Shown here: positions 1 through 9,350 of the stretch, in pieces | How the letters are laid out: the number at the start of each line of letters is the position of its first letter | How positions within the stretch are numbered: the stretch's first letter is position 1 | NCBI RefSeq assembly: GCF_000264995.1 | Contig: NW_006767444.1 | Span: forward strand, 126,494-190,493 | DNA from: Punctularia strigosozonata HHB-11173 SS5 | Lineage: Eukaryota > Basidiomycota > Agaricomycetes > Corticiales > Punctulariaceae | Direction: 5' to 3' | DNA length: 64,000 nt | The notes under the pieces: generated by a model | Told to the model about the DNA's origin: nothing | Database searches by the model: none | What the model saw: only the letters and a program-made list of their open reading frames with translations | Made by a program: the position numbers and the translations under genes

Positions 1-320
1 CAGATCACAGGCTTACTAAGCGCCTGCTGCGCCGCAGCATGCTTACTAATATCCGCAGCAAGCTTACTAATCAGCACAGCCTTGCAACACAGCCCTGTGA
101 TACCATAGCAACATGTCTGAGTGCCCACATATTTCCCCTTTTCTGAGGCGTATTGAGACTACTCTGACCGTCTAATCCATGCTATGTGATCATGATAGGG
201 TAGTAGACAGTCAAATGTGTACATAAACAAAACTATTACACTACCAAAAATATTTAAATACTAATATGGGTCAGTTCTGAGTACTGGGAAAGAAACTAGC
301 ATATCTAAGGATCGGCTACT
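1..320. other. Left flank of retrotransposon ORF1, no gene seen
   Basis: AT-rich stretch without a convincing reading frame. A 9-bp unit GCTTACTAA occurs three times at 11-19, 41-49 and 62-70. I could not match this stretch to the putative 3' LTR at 6740-7057, so a 5' LTR is not evident. Either the element is 5'-truncated or its 5' LTR and leader lie outside the window or have diverged. Confidence 0.5.
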
Positions 321-1895
321 ATGATTGTAGTCACGCAAGTTGTACTCTATAGTAATTGTGAGTGGCTATCTATAGACCACATTCGTGTTTCCCGCATGCA
401 TTCTACGCGTCTCGCACCTAATCACTTTAGGGGCGGGACACCGGAAAAGGCTCGTAAGAAATATTTAAATGTGTCATTCGAGCCTAAAGATGGGGTACAA
501 CAATTCTACGATGAATTGATGGACGCTGCCGACCGTTTACTACAACAGCCTACGGAGACCGATATCTCGGAGAGATTTCTTACTAGCTTACCTGAAGATT
601 ACATTGATCACTTAGTTGGACTAAAAGATGTCCGAGTCGGCGTCACTAGGATCGAATTAATGCGGGACTACGCAATACAATACGAGCTAGCACGGAAGTC
701 CCTCAAGGCGATCCGAGACTTACGCGGAGGACTGCGCAGCAAGGCGCCGACGGCGAAGTATGAATCGGGAGATCAGATCGGGAAATACCGCGGCGGCGAT
801 CGAGACCGCTACAGACCCACGCGATACGAGGGGCCGACTCGCCCAAAGGAGCGCTCCGAGCTACCTCGAAAAGACGAAAGTAAAATTTCTCGCAACATAG
901 ACACGGAAGATCGCGGAAATAGACAGCCAGAGGTCAAGGCGACTGGGGGTAGACCGTGGCCCAAGAGCGCTACTATTCTCAAGCCAAAGCCGAACCCGCG
1001 GTACCCGGACTTAGTATGTCGCCTATGTTCTGAAAAGGGACACATCGCGATGGATCACTATCCTGACTCAGCGCGGATGCACGTAATGGACATCGTAGAT
1101 GACAGATCTGATGGAGAGGGCCCAGACGCTTCGAAAGAAGCCGCGGAGAAGGAACCAGATTTGCCCGAACAGGAGCGGACAGACGACTCTGAAGAGTACC
1201 GGGAATCTTACGAAGCACATGCTTACAGCGAATACAGTAGTACGGACTCTGATAATGAAGAGAACACTGTTTACATGGGGGCTCTACTCGCAGACGGCGA
1301 GGAGCACGAGCTCACCAACTCACCCGAGCGTCAGGCGCTACCGTTCCCAAAAGGGAAGCGGCCGGCCCCGCCGCCCGAAGCTCGTGAAGCCATCAGATCA
1401 GCATTACACAGGGAAGACGGGGCACACAGGCCGAAGTACCCAAGAGAATGGACAGAGCTACTCGCCGCGTATGTCCAAATTAACGGCGTAAAGGCCTGGA
1501 CATTATTCGACCTCGGATCCAATACGGATGCCGTTAGTACCGAATTTGCACAGATATGCAATCTTGACGTCTTCGAGCTCGAAAACCCCGTTACGCTTAA
1601 GCTGGGCTGTAAAGGCAGCAAGTCTAAGATTACGCACGGCGGTCATTGTAGGACCGCCCTAGGGACTATCAACACGAGGTGGTACTTCGACGTAGCTAAC
1701 ATAGCACACTACGACGCCGTTGTCGGCTTGCCGTTCTGTGCTAAACACGGAATCACCATAATGCCCGACAAGCGGACCATCAGGCTTCCGGATGGCCTAG
1801 ACATCCCCGCGGAGCTTGAAGGGGGACGGATCGGTGGGAATGACAAATGGGCTCGGCCCAACCCCGCCAAGCCTCGCGCTTCCTTTCGGAAGTAA
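321..1895 (+). CDS. Ty3/gypsy gag-like ORF with zinc knuckle and aspartic protease domain
   Basis: Encodes a 524-residue product. The N-terminal third resembles the C-terminal part of a retroelement capsid (FYDELMDAADRLLQQP, then FLTSLPEDY). A degenerate zinc knuckle follows near residue 233 (C-x2-C-x4-H, with the last ligand position altered). A retropepsin-like domain lies near residues 385-470: the catalytic Asp is in a DLGSNTD motif where DSG or DTG is usual, and a distal YDAVVGLPF flap partner follows. The start is uncertain: the first ~45 residues do not look gag-like, and a normal gag N-terminus was not found upstream, which suggests 5' loss. The ORF overlaps the pol ORF by 80 nt in a different frame. 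Confidence 0.75.
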   Translation: MIVVTQVVLYSNCEWLSIDHIRVSRMHSTRLAPNHFRGGTPEKARKKYLNVSFEPKDGVQQFYDELMDAADRLLQQPTETDISERFLTSLPEDYIDHLVGLKDVRVGVTRIELMRDYAIQYELARKSLKAIRDLRGGLRSKAPTAKYESGDQIGKYRGGDRDRYRPTRYEGPTRPKERSELPRKDESKISRNIDTEDRGNRQPEVKATGGRPWPKSATILKPKPNPRYPDLVCRLCSEKGHIAMDHYPDSARMHVMDIVDDRSDGEGPDASKEAAEKEPDLPEQERTDDSEEYRESYEAHAYSEYSSTDSDNEENTVYMGALLADGEEHELTNSPERQALPFPKGKRPAPPPEAREAIRSALHREDGAHRPKYPREWTELLAAYVQINGVKAWTLFDLGSNTDAVSTEFAQICNLDVFELENPVTLKLGCKGSKSKITHGGHCRTALGTINTRWYFDVANIAHYDAVVGLPFCAKHGITIMPDKRTIRLPDGLDIPAELEGGRIGGNDKWARPNPAKPRASFRK

Positions 1896-4800
1896 AGTAA
1901 CACGTGAAGGACAGCGCCCATGGCCCAAGGTAGCGGTCCGCTCCCACGCGCTTGACACGAAGCTACCCGACATAAGAGAAAATAATGTGCCCACTGTAAG
2001 CCGACTCGCAAGTGGAAGAGTTGAATACGAAGAGATCAAGGACATCAAATTTGAGCGAGAATTTGAAATAGCTTACGAGCAGCACCGCGCCGCTGAAGAT
2101 GCCCAACGGAAGACTCCGTGGGGAATGCGAATACCGTTCCCTGGGCCGCCCAGAGAAGCGAGCGCTCAGGAACCGGAAGAAGGGTCGCCATCACGCGCCC
2201 AAGAAGCAATGGCGGACGACGCGATTCCCCGTCTCCGAGAACATTGGGTCGTACACATCCAGGATATTACGGGGGACATTCCCCTTAGGAAACCTCCGTA
2301 TAGAGAAGTTAATCATAGTATACCACTAATAGACCCTAGTAAGAGATACAAGGGACACCGCCCGCGCTGCGCGGAGGCGTACCAGCGCCTATTACAGGAT
2401 AAGATTCAGAAATACACGACTGCCGGATGGTGGGAATGGAAGCCTGTCAAGAACGCATTGCCGATGCTGTGTATACCCAAAAAGGATGGGAAATTACGCA
2501 CCGTGTTTGACCTGCGAGAACGGAACGACAATACCGTTCATGACGTCACTCCGATGCCGGACCAAGACCGTATTAGGAATGACGTCGCCAGAGCCCGATA
2601 TCGATCTAAACTAGATATGAGCGATGCGTATGAACAAGTCCGGATCGAGAAGGGTGATGAGCCGAAAACCGCCTTCTCGACGATTATGGGAACAATGATA
2701 TCCCATGTGATGCAGCAAGGGGACTGTAACGCCCCGTCAACATTCCAGAGACTTATGACACACATTTTTAGAGATTACATCGGAATATTCGTCCATGTCT
2801 ATTTAGACGACGTTTTTATATACTCTAACACTATAGAGGAGCACGAGAAACATCTTGAATTAGTATTCGCCGCCCTCCGGAAGGCGCAGCTATATCTATC
2901 GAAGAAAAAGGTCGATCTATATTCAGACCGAATGGAGTGCCTAGGGCATATCATAGACGCTCAAGGGATACACGCGGAATCCGACAAACTGGAACAGATA
3001 CGCGAGTGGCGAACGCCACGAAGCTACACGGAAGTAGCCCGATTCCTCGGACTTGTACAATATTTAGCTCAGTTTATGCCGAACGTGGCCACCTACATGG
3101 CCCCACTTTCAGACATCTGCAGTGAAGGGACACCGTTCCATTGGCGACCCATACACGAAAAATGCTTCCGGGCAATCAAGGACTTGGCGTGCCGAGCACC
3201 TATTCTGAAACCAGTCAACTTTGGTGATCCCGATCCGATCTGGGTCGTATGTGACGCTTCGAAGACGGGAGTCGGTGCTTATTACGGTCAGGGCCGAGAC
3301 TGGCGAGTGTGCCGGCCGGCCGGATTTATGTCTAAGAAGTTCACAAATGCACAGCGAGGCTATGCTACGTACGAGCACGAGACGCTCGCGATATTAGAAG
3401 CCCTACTGAAGTGGGAGGACAAGCTTATGGGACGAAAAATTAATATAGTTACTGATCACCGAACTCTCGAGTTCTTCAAGTCGCAAAAGGATATGTCGTA
3501 CCGCCAGTGGCGATGGGCGGAGTATATCAGTAGATTTGATCACTCCATTACATATGTCAAAGGTGAGTATAACCTAGTCGCGGACGCGCTATCCAGATAC
3601 TACAAGTACGATAGACCTGGCGAGACGCACCCAGATTATCGGTATGTGAACGCGGACGTGCGCATTGACCCGGCCGGAGACGACCTTCCCGCATTGCGGA
3701 ACGAGGAAATAGTACGCTTGGCAGCCATGAGACTACCCGAGGCAATGGAGAGCCGGGACCTCGAGGCCGAGATGCTCGCGCCTACAGGCTCGGCAGAGTT
3801 TGAAATGACACCGCCGGATGATGTGCCCACTGTGGGCGCGTCGGCAGCTCAAGGGCCGATCAGTCCCCAGACGTTCGGCCAGTACGCAGAATATCTGGCC
3901 GCCGTGAAACAGAGCTACGGTACAGACTCGCTATTTTCTAAAGTCATTGCGGCCCCTAAAGAGCACCCGCAATTCGAGCTACAGGAAGGGACGGTGTACA
4001 CCAAGAATCACCTTGGAGACGAGGTAATCTGCGTACCCTCCGGAAAGCTCGGAGCGCGTGCGCTGAGAGAGCTTGTGATTGATGGAGCGCACCGGGCGAT
4101 CGGTCACCTCGGCGCTAATAAGACCACGGAGTATTTGCGTCGCTACTATTGGTGGCCAAAGATCGCCGCGGATGTCGACCTGTTTTGTAAGTCATGCCAT
4201 CTCTGTCAGACGGCAAAAGACGTGAACCGGAAGCCGGAAGGACTGTTACACAGCCTACCGATACCGAGCCGGCCTTGGGGCTCGGTAGCAATGGACTTTC
4301 TGGGCCCATTCCCGAAGTCCCGTGGACACGATTACCTGTGGGTAATAATATGCAGACTGACAGGAATGGTACACCTCGTACCCTGTAATACTAAAACGAC
4401 TGCGAGCGAACTCGCATACTTGTTCCTCAAGGAGGTTGTGCAATTGCACGGAGTTCCTGATAGCATCGTGTCCGATCGAGATTCGAAGTTTAATTCTAAA
4501 TTTTGGCGGGAACTTCACCGTCTGATGGGCACACGCCTGCTGATGTCCACAGCCTTCCATCCCCAAACGGACGGCGTGACGGAACGCGCAAATCGCACGG
4601 TATCGCAGATCTTGTGCAGCTTTGTCCGGCCCGATCAGACCGACTGGGCCGATATGCTCGCGCTCACTGAGTTTGCGATGAACGCAGCACGATCTGAGAC
4701 TACGGGATATAGCCCATTTGAATTGAACTATGGGTATATCCCAAGGATGTTAGATGTACTACCGGCAGAACACTCAGCGCCGGGAGTACGGGAATTCATG

Positions 4801-5538
4801 GCGAATGCAAGGGATTGCCTGGAACGGGCGCATGACGCCATTATTGGTGCCCGTGTGCGCCAGGCACACCACGCGAATCGACAAAGGCGAGACCACGTGA
4901 ATTACACCCCTGGAGATCTTGTATACATCAGCACGACGAATCTGAGCCTCCCGCTCAAGCGCGCGCGCAAACTGGCGCCCCGGTTTATCGGGCCATTCAA
5001 AATAATTAAAGCATTCAACGAATCGAGTGTTTACGAGATCGAATTACCAACTGATTTGAGACAGCGGAGGGTACACCCGCGGTTTCATATATCGAAGCTT
5101 CGGCCCCACGTGCCGAATGATGACGCCAAGTTCCCGGGTCGCGAAGCCACGAGCTTCTACGACTTCGGGCAACCTGATGAGCTCGAAAGGGAGGTCGAGG
5201 AGATCGTCGCCCATGAATGGGACGAGAATGAAATATTATTTTTAGTACGCTGGACCTTCGGCGATAGCTCCTGGGAACCCTGGGTTAATGTAGAAAATTT
5301 GGCCGCAATAGACAGATATTTTGAGGCTCAGGGGGTAACTACCTATCAAGAATTGCCTCGAAATCGTACGCCGATCGTAGGGTTGCCTGCACCACCAGGT
5401 GCGATAGTCACGCCGCAAAGTATCACCCCTGTCCAGGGTGATGGAAAAATTTTCTGGTCGATAGGACCAGGCGGTATAAGGGTTCGATATCACCCACCCG
5501 CGCCTGCAGAAACCACTACAGCCGTTGCAAGGACTTAG
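1816..5538 (+). CDS. Ty3/gypsy Pol polyprotein (RT, RNase H, integrase, chromodomain)
   Basis: An uninterrupted 1,240-codon frame. Reverse transcriptase spans roughly residues 190-400 and carries the catalytic YLDDVFIYS motif near residue 328. RNase H follows (DASKTGVGAYYG near 480). The integrase has an HHCC zinc region (HRAIGHLG near 758, then CKSCHLCQTAK), and core-domain motifs MDFLGPFPK, SDRDSKFNSKFW and TDGVTERANR near 825-920. A C-terminal chromodomain (residues about 1120-1175, with LVRWTFGDSSWEPW) places it among chromoviruses. There are no internal stops, so it may be recently active. It lies in the +1 frame relative to ORF1 with an 80-nt overlap (1816-1895), consistent with translation by frameshifting; the exact slip site was not identified. 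Confidence 0.93.
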   Translation: MKGDGSVGMTNGLGPTPPSLALPFGSKVTREGQRPWPKVAVRSHALDTKLPDIRENNVPTVSRLASGRVEYEEIKDIKFEREFEIAYEQHRAAEDAQRKTPWGMRIPFPGPPREASAQEPEEGSPSRAQEAMADDAIPRLREHWVVHIQDITGDIPLRKPPYREVNHSIPLIDPSKRYKGHRPRCAEAYQRLLQDKIQKYTTAGWWEWKPVKNALPMLCIPKKDGKLRTVFDLRERNDNTVHDVTPMPDQDRIRNDVARARYRSKLDMSDAYEQVRIEKGDEPKTAFSTIMGTMISHVMQQGDCNAPSTFQRLMTHIFRDYIGIFVHVYLDDVFIYSNTIEEHEKHLELVFAALRKAQLYLSKKKVDLYSDRMECLGHIIDAQGIHAESDKLEQIREWRTPRSYTEVARFLGLVQYLAQFMPNVATYMAPLSDICSEGTPFHWRPIHEKCFRAIKDLACRAPILKPVNFGDPDPIWVVCDASKTGVGAYYGQGRDWRVCRPAGFMSKKFTNAQRGYATYEHETLAILEALLKWEDKLMGRKINIVTDHRTLEFFKSQKDMSYRQWRWAEYISRFDHSITYVKGEYNLVADALSRYYKYDRPGETHPDYRYVNADVRIDPAGDDLPALRNEEIVRLAAMRLPEAMESRDLEAEMLAPTGSAEFEMTPPDDVPTVGASAAQGPISPQTFGQYAEYLAAVKQSYGTDSLFSKVIAAPKEHPQFELQEGTVYTKNHLGDEVICVPSGKLGARALRELVIDGAHRAIGHLGANKTTEYLRRYYWWPKIAADVDLFCKSCHLCQTAKDVNRKPEGLLHSLPIPSRPWGSVAMDFLGPFPKSRGHDYLWVIICRLTGMVHLVPCNTKTTASELAYLFLKEVVQLHGVPDSIVSDRDSKFNSKFWRELHRLMGTRLLMSTAFHPQTDGVTERANRTVSQILCSFVRPDQTDWADMLALTEFAMNAARSETTGYSPFELNYGYIPRMLDVLPAEHSAPGVREFMANARDCLERAHDAIIGARVRQAHHANRQRRDHVNYTPGDLVYISTTNLSLPLKRARKLAPRFIGPFKIIKAFNESSVYEIELPTDLRQRRVHPRFHISKLRPHVPNDDAKFPGREATSFYDFGQPDELEREVEEIVAHEWDENEILFLVRWTFGDSSWEPWVNVENLAAIDRYFEAQGVTTYQELPRNRTPIVGLPAPPGAIVTPQSITPVQGDGKIFWSIGPGGIRVRYHPPAPAETTTAVART

Positions 5539-6631
5539 AATTCTATTGAGTACTCCAGCTACGCTACAACACTACGCTATGCGCTCGTACAATCAGCGTA
5601 TCGCGCCATACCCGGCGCCGACGATCAGTCTTCCGAACATCGCCCGCGATGTCTCACGCTTGCAGCAGCGTGTCAAGCAACTCGAGCGCGCCCTGGGCAT
5701 CGGTGCACAGGCCGATGATAGAAGCGCGACCTACTCCGGGTCGGCTACGTCGTATCAGTGGGTCCCCGACGCGGACGGCGTTCCCACCCCGCTTCCTTTG
5801 CCGATGGGAACTTCTCCGGGGAGGGGGGAGGGTTACGGCGTCAACCCGTACGCCGCCAAGCTGTATGCCCCAGTGGGGGACCCACAAGCACACCTGTCGA
5901 AGGCCGAGATCGCGGCCATCAAGAAGACCGTCGTCATACCCAGCCTGGAGGGACTCGGTCAGGCCGCGTGCGATGCCGAGAGGGAAGCAAATTGGTACGG
6001 GGTATTCCTGATGAAACACTTCGTTGAGAAGATCGAAGAACTGGGTGACAATGCCACCAAGCGTCAGCAAGAATTCGCGAGCGAATGGAAGGCGCCCCAG
6101 TGGTTCGGGAACGCCGTCCATCTCGATAAGGGGTGGCGCGAGAAGCACGCCCGGAAATTCGTCCCTGAGCCCAACTCCGCGCTCGACGCGCTCGACGAAT
6201 GGGTCGCATATTTCGAGAAGACGGACCGTACGCGCCCGCATGGCATCACCCTCGCCAACGGCAAGGCCGACAAGGAACAAGTCGAAGGATGGCTCATCCT
6301 GAAGATTGTCGGGCCGGCGCGCCTTCCGAACAAGAAAGTCGAACGCCGCGTTCGCAACACGCCTATGCATCAGATCTGCGCGTTCTTTTCGGAACGCGCA
6401 GCGGAGTACTTCGGCAAAGTCGCCGCCCTTGGCGGATCGATTTCCGCGATGTGGCAGCCCGCCCCACTCGAACACCCTGAGAATTTCGATTTCGACGCGT
6501 TCCTCAAACACGCGGCTCATTGCAGCGTCTCCCGTAAGATGGCCGAGGGCCCGATTCACGCCTTCGCCGAACAGTGGATGCACGATCATCGCGAGAACCT
6601 CGATCACGGAGTGGGTGGCACGGGCGCTTGA
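5525..6631 (+). CDS. Third retrotransposon ORF, unknown function
   Basis: A 368-codon frame overlaps the pol 3' end by 14 nt and ends about 110 nt before the putative 3' LTR, on the same strand. I do not recognise a family. A short heptad-like segment (RDVSRLQQRVKQLERALG, about residues 41-58) could form a coiled coil. The rest is a soluble-looking mixed alpha/beta composition with no signal peptide or transmembrane segment, so it is not a typical env-like product. Its position suggests an element-encoded accessory protein. A first ATG at 5525 is the longest option; another in-frame Met at 5579 (MRSYNQR) is possible. Confidence 0.6.
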   Translation: MQGLRILLSTPATLQHYAMRSYNQRIAPYPAPTISLPNIARDVSRLQQRVKQLERALGIGAQADDRSATYSGSATSYQWVPDADGVPTPLPLPMGTSPGRGEGYGVNPYAAKLYAPVGDPQAHLSKAEIAAIKKTVVIPSLEGLGQAACDAEREANWYGVFLMKHFVEKIEELGDNATKRQQEFASEWKAPQWFGNAVHLDKGWREKHARKFVPEPNSALDALDEWVAYFEKTDRTRPHGITLANGKADKEQVEGWLILKIVGPARLPNKKVERRVRNTPMHQICAFFSERAAEYFGKVAALGGSISAMWQPAPLEHPENFDFDAFLKHAAHCSVSRKMAEGPIHAFAEQWMHDHRENLDHGVGGTGA

Positions 6632-6726
6632 GTCCATCGGCGAGTCCCGAGTCGTACAGAGTCCATCGGCTGGTACGACGATGCTAGTATATCAGATAGC
6701 CCTCCCCTATTTCTCTTTTCTTTTCC

Positions 6727-6739
6727 AGGAGGGGAAGGG
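6727..6739 (+). other. Putative polypurine tract of the LTR element
   Basis: A purine run, AGGAGGGGAAGGG, sits immediately before a TGTAAC LTR start. This is the expected position for the plus-strand primer of reverse transcription. Confidence 0.55.
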
Positions 6740-7057
6740 TGTAACGGAGTACTCCGTAGTTTAACCGTAGAATAAACTTAGAACGGTCGCGGCTCCGCCG
6801 CGACTGAGAAATCACAATGATGACGCGCCCGTTGGGCGCCATATGGTCAAACCTTGCGTGCTTAACTCTACCACCCGGGCGCCTGATATCTGAGATACGA
6901 TTATCTCTGATATCTATGGTGTCTCGAATATAAAAGACTCGATTGCACGCCTGTATCTACATTCTAATTTGCTATACTACCGGATCCTGCTCTGTTGCCT
7001 GCGAGGCGCGTCGTGACACCGCCACCGCCCGCCTCGCCCCCTCACGCCTATATTACA
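6740..7057 (+). repeat. Putative 3' LTR
   Basis: Begins TGTAACGGAG directly after the polypurine tract and contains a TATA box (TATAAAAG, 6929-6936). The right end is tentative: TTACA at 7053-7057 would pair with the opening TGTAA as a 5-bp inverted repeat, giving a 318-bp LTR. No second copy is visible in the window, so neither end is confirmed by LTR-LTR comparison. Confidence 0.45.
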
Positions 7058-7246
7058 CCACGGCTCCGCTCCCCTCTCTGCATGGCTCCGCGCAAGAGAC
7101 GTTTGACCACATGGTACAACGAATCGCCAAAGATGTTGCTCTTTGCAGGCACAGTATGAGACCTTACTCCTGTGGCGCTTCCGCAACCGTGGCTGCGGCG
7201 ACAGCTTCCGCAGGTATGCTCCCGTCAGAGGGAGTACGAAAACATT

Positions 7247-7366
7247 TGACGAGAGTGGGATTCGAACCCACGCCCTTTCGGACCAGATTCCATGTCATGT
7301 GGAAGATATGCAGCTGTGTGTCGCTGATCCTTAGTCTGGCGCCTTAGACCGCTCGGCCATCTCGCC
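7247..7366 (-). tRNA. tRNA-Leu(AAG) with intron
   Basis: On the minus strand the acceptor stem GGCGAGA pairs with TCTCGTC (one G-U), with A as the discriminator base. The D-arm begins TGGCCGAGCGG, the anticodon stem is CCAGA/TCTGG, and the anticodon AAG is at 7332-7330. A long variable arm precedes a T-arm with GGTTCGAATCC. An intron of about 40 nt (7289-7328) lies one base 3' of the anticodon, the canonical position. A TTTT tract just downstream on the minus strand could end Pol III transcription. Nuclear tRNA-Leu with a class II variable arm fits the family. Confidence 0.92.
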
Positions 7367-7399
7367 GTTGGCGCTTATTTATAATTTCACATTATGGAT

Positions 7400-9350
7400 C
7401 AGAATCGCTAGCTCGCGCATTGGCCGGAAGATTGCATCGAGACCTCCAAGAGCGTGCAGGAAGCGAGTAGACGGCTCATCATGTCCTGTATCCCGATTCC
7501 CGGACCGTTCCCCGCGTCACGCAAACACTTCTTCGTGCTTTGCCAATTTGACGTCGACCGACCTGCTGGCACTTGACTCGCAAGAATAATGACCATTAAC
7601 CCTTCCGACACTACTCGCTGGGTACGACCCCGCAGCTGAAGAACCAGGTCGAAGTAGTCGAGCGGGAATGGTGGTTCACGAAGAACGTCGCCGACGACGC
7701 CCCAGAACTTACCTGGACGTTTGAGGACGCGAGTGCGAAGCACGCAGGGGAGGGAGCGGAGACATGGACATCTCGGGAGGTCGAGGGCTCCCCGAAAGAG
7801 ACATCCAACCGCGTCTTCCGGCCTTTTCAAGTTCAGGCGAACAAGGACAACCGTCGTCCGTTCAAGTCCGCGCTCAAGTTTGACATCATCCGCCACCTAG
7901 GCGGTCAAGCCGAAGCCAGCAACGGGATGGGGAAAACCACTTCGCATCTCGCATCGCGTTCGGTGACGCATCAACGTACACCGGACAGCAGATCCTCGAC
8001 TTTTTGGCGGGAGCACGATACTCACGTACATTCGCCACGATCCAGACGAAGATTACGCCAAGGGCCCGATCTCGCTACATTCTTGGGACCGCGAACTCCC
8101 CTCGTGGTGCACGACACCCTCTCATTGGATGGCCCCCGCGCTGCCCCCCGGCTTCGCGTCCTGCGAGGGTATTCCATAATCCAGAAGGACGAAAATATAA
8201 CTGGCGAGCGGGGCCGACGCTTGCGTTTCCAGGATTAGGGAACCGCATTCTTCCGTCCGCGACGACACCCCTGCTCATCACGACCCACGTCTTCGTCGCC
8301 GCTTTCAAGGGAGGGCGAACCCCTGCGTATAGAGTACGGCTGAGGGACCCGAGTTCGACCACGGCGTCAAGAGACACGAGCGAGCGTCAACAGCTCTTAC
8401 GAGCCGCGACGTGCGCGGTCAATTGTTTGGATACTGGGTCCAGACGTCCACCGATCCCCTGGAGCCTAGCAGCGATGACCGGCCCGCCAAGCGCGCTCGC
8501 AGAGCGGCGCCGTCCGAACGACTGTCGCGTGGGGGTATGAGCCCAGCACGCGTCGGCTGCACTGCGTCACGCCCGCCAATGCCGAGTTCGTTGTCGCCTT
8601 GTCTGTCCAAGCTTCCGAAGCCACATTTCCGGAGGGACCAGGGGACACTCGTCGTGGAGCCGAACACCCCAAGGTCGTGTATCGCGAGTGGATAGGACCG
8701 GTTGGGGTAGGGGAGATCACGGCCGGTAAACGCGATACACCTGACTTCAGTTGCAGGATGGATGTATTGACAAAGTGGAAGAGATACAAGGTCTCGAAGG
8801 CTCATGCAGCTTCGAGGCCAGTGACACTTGAGGTAGTTCCTGCTTAGGCTTCCAGCATCCCTTGTTGTTTAGATCAACCAGGACGACTGCTTGGTCATCG
8901 GAGGTCTCCGGCTCCTGGGTGGTAGTCCAGCTCGAAGAGATGAGAACGTAGTGAAGGAAAGTTGTCTGAACATTGCTTGAATTCGATCTTTCAGTCACGT
9001 ATACATTGATTGCCCTTTGAGAAATGAGGGCACACACAGTTATATAGTACATGTTCATACGCAAAACAGTAGTAGCGCTATGCTACGTTCTGATTTGGTT
9101 CTGTGGTCATAGGGTGATTTCACCAGGGTTGGAAGGAATCCAAGCCTCATACAGTCTTGACACTTGACTCCCGGAACGCAGATTGTGAGCGATTCGAATG
9201 CAATCGCGCAGCTCGCAACACTCGCAATAAAAAAGATGTACGGTGGAGCAGCTGTGTCCTTTCGTTACGACTGAATTGTATCATCAGACGCTTCGCGTCT
9301 TACTTGAAGATGCTGGCTCAGACCCTGAAATAAGGTTGAGCAACATGCTT
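7400..9350. other. Coding-like fragments, no intact gene resolved
   Basis: Several plus-strand stretches read like protein but change frame without clear splice sites. One runs about 7622-7930 (NQVEVVEREWWFTKNVADD, then FKSALKFDIIRHLGGQ), one about 8036-8190 (HDPDEDYAKGPISLHSWDRE), and one about 8543-8847, ending in ASRPVTLEVVPA. I do not recognise the family. They may be exons of one gene with introns I could not place, or a decayed gene. From about 8850 to 9350 nothing is evident. Confidence 0.3.

Noticed and set aside
5654-6637. 327-codon minus-strand open frame
   Set aside because: It lies exactly opposite the third retrotransposon ORF, is GC-driven, has no motif, and the plus frame fits the element layout.
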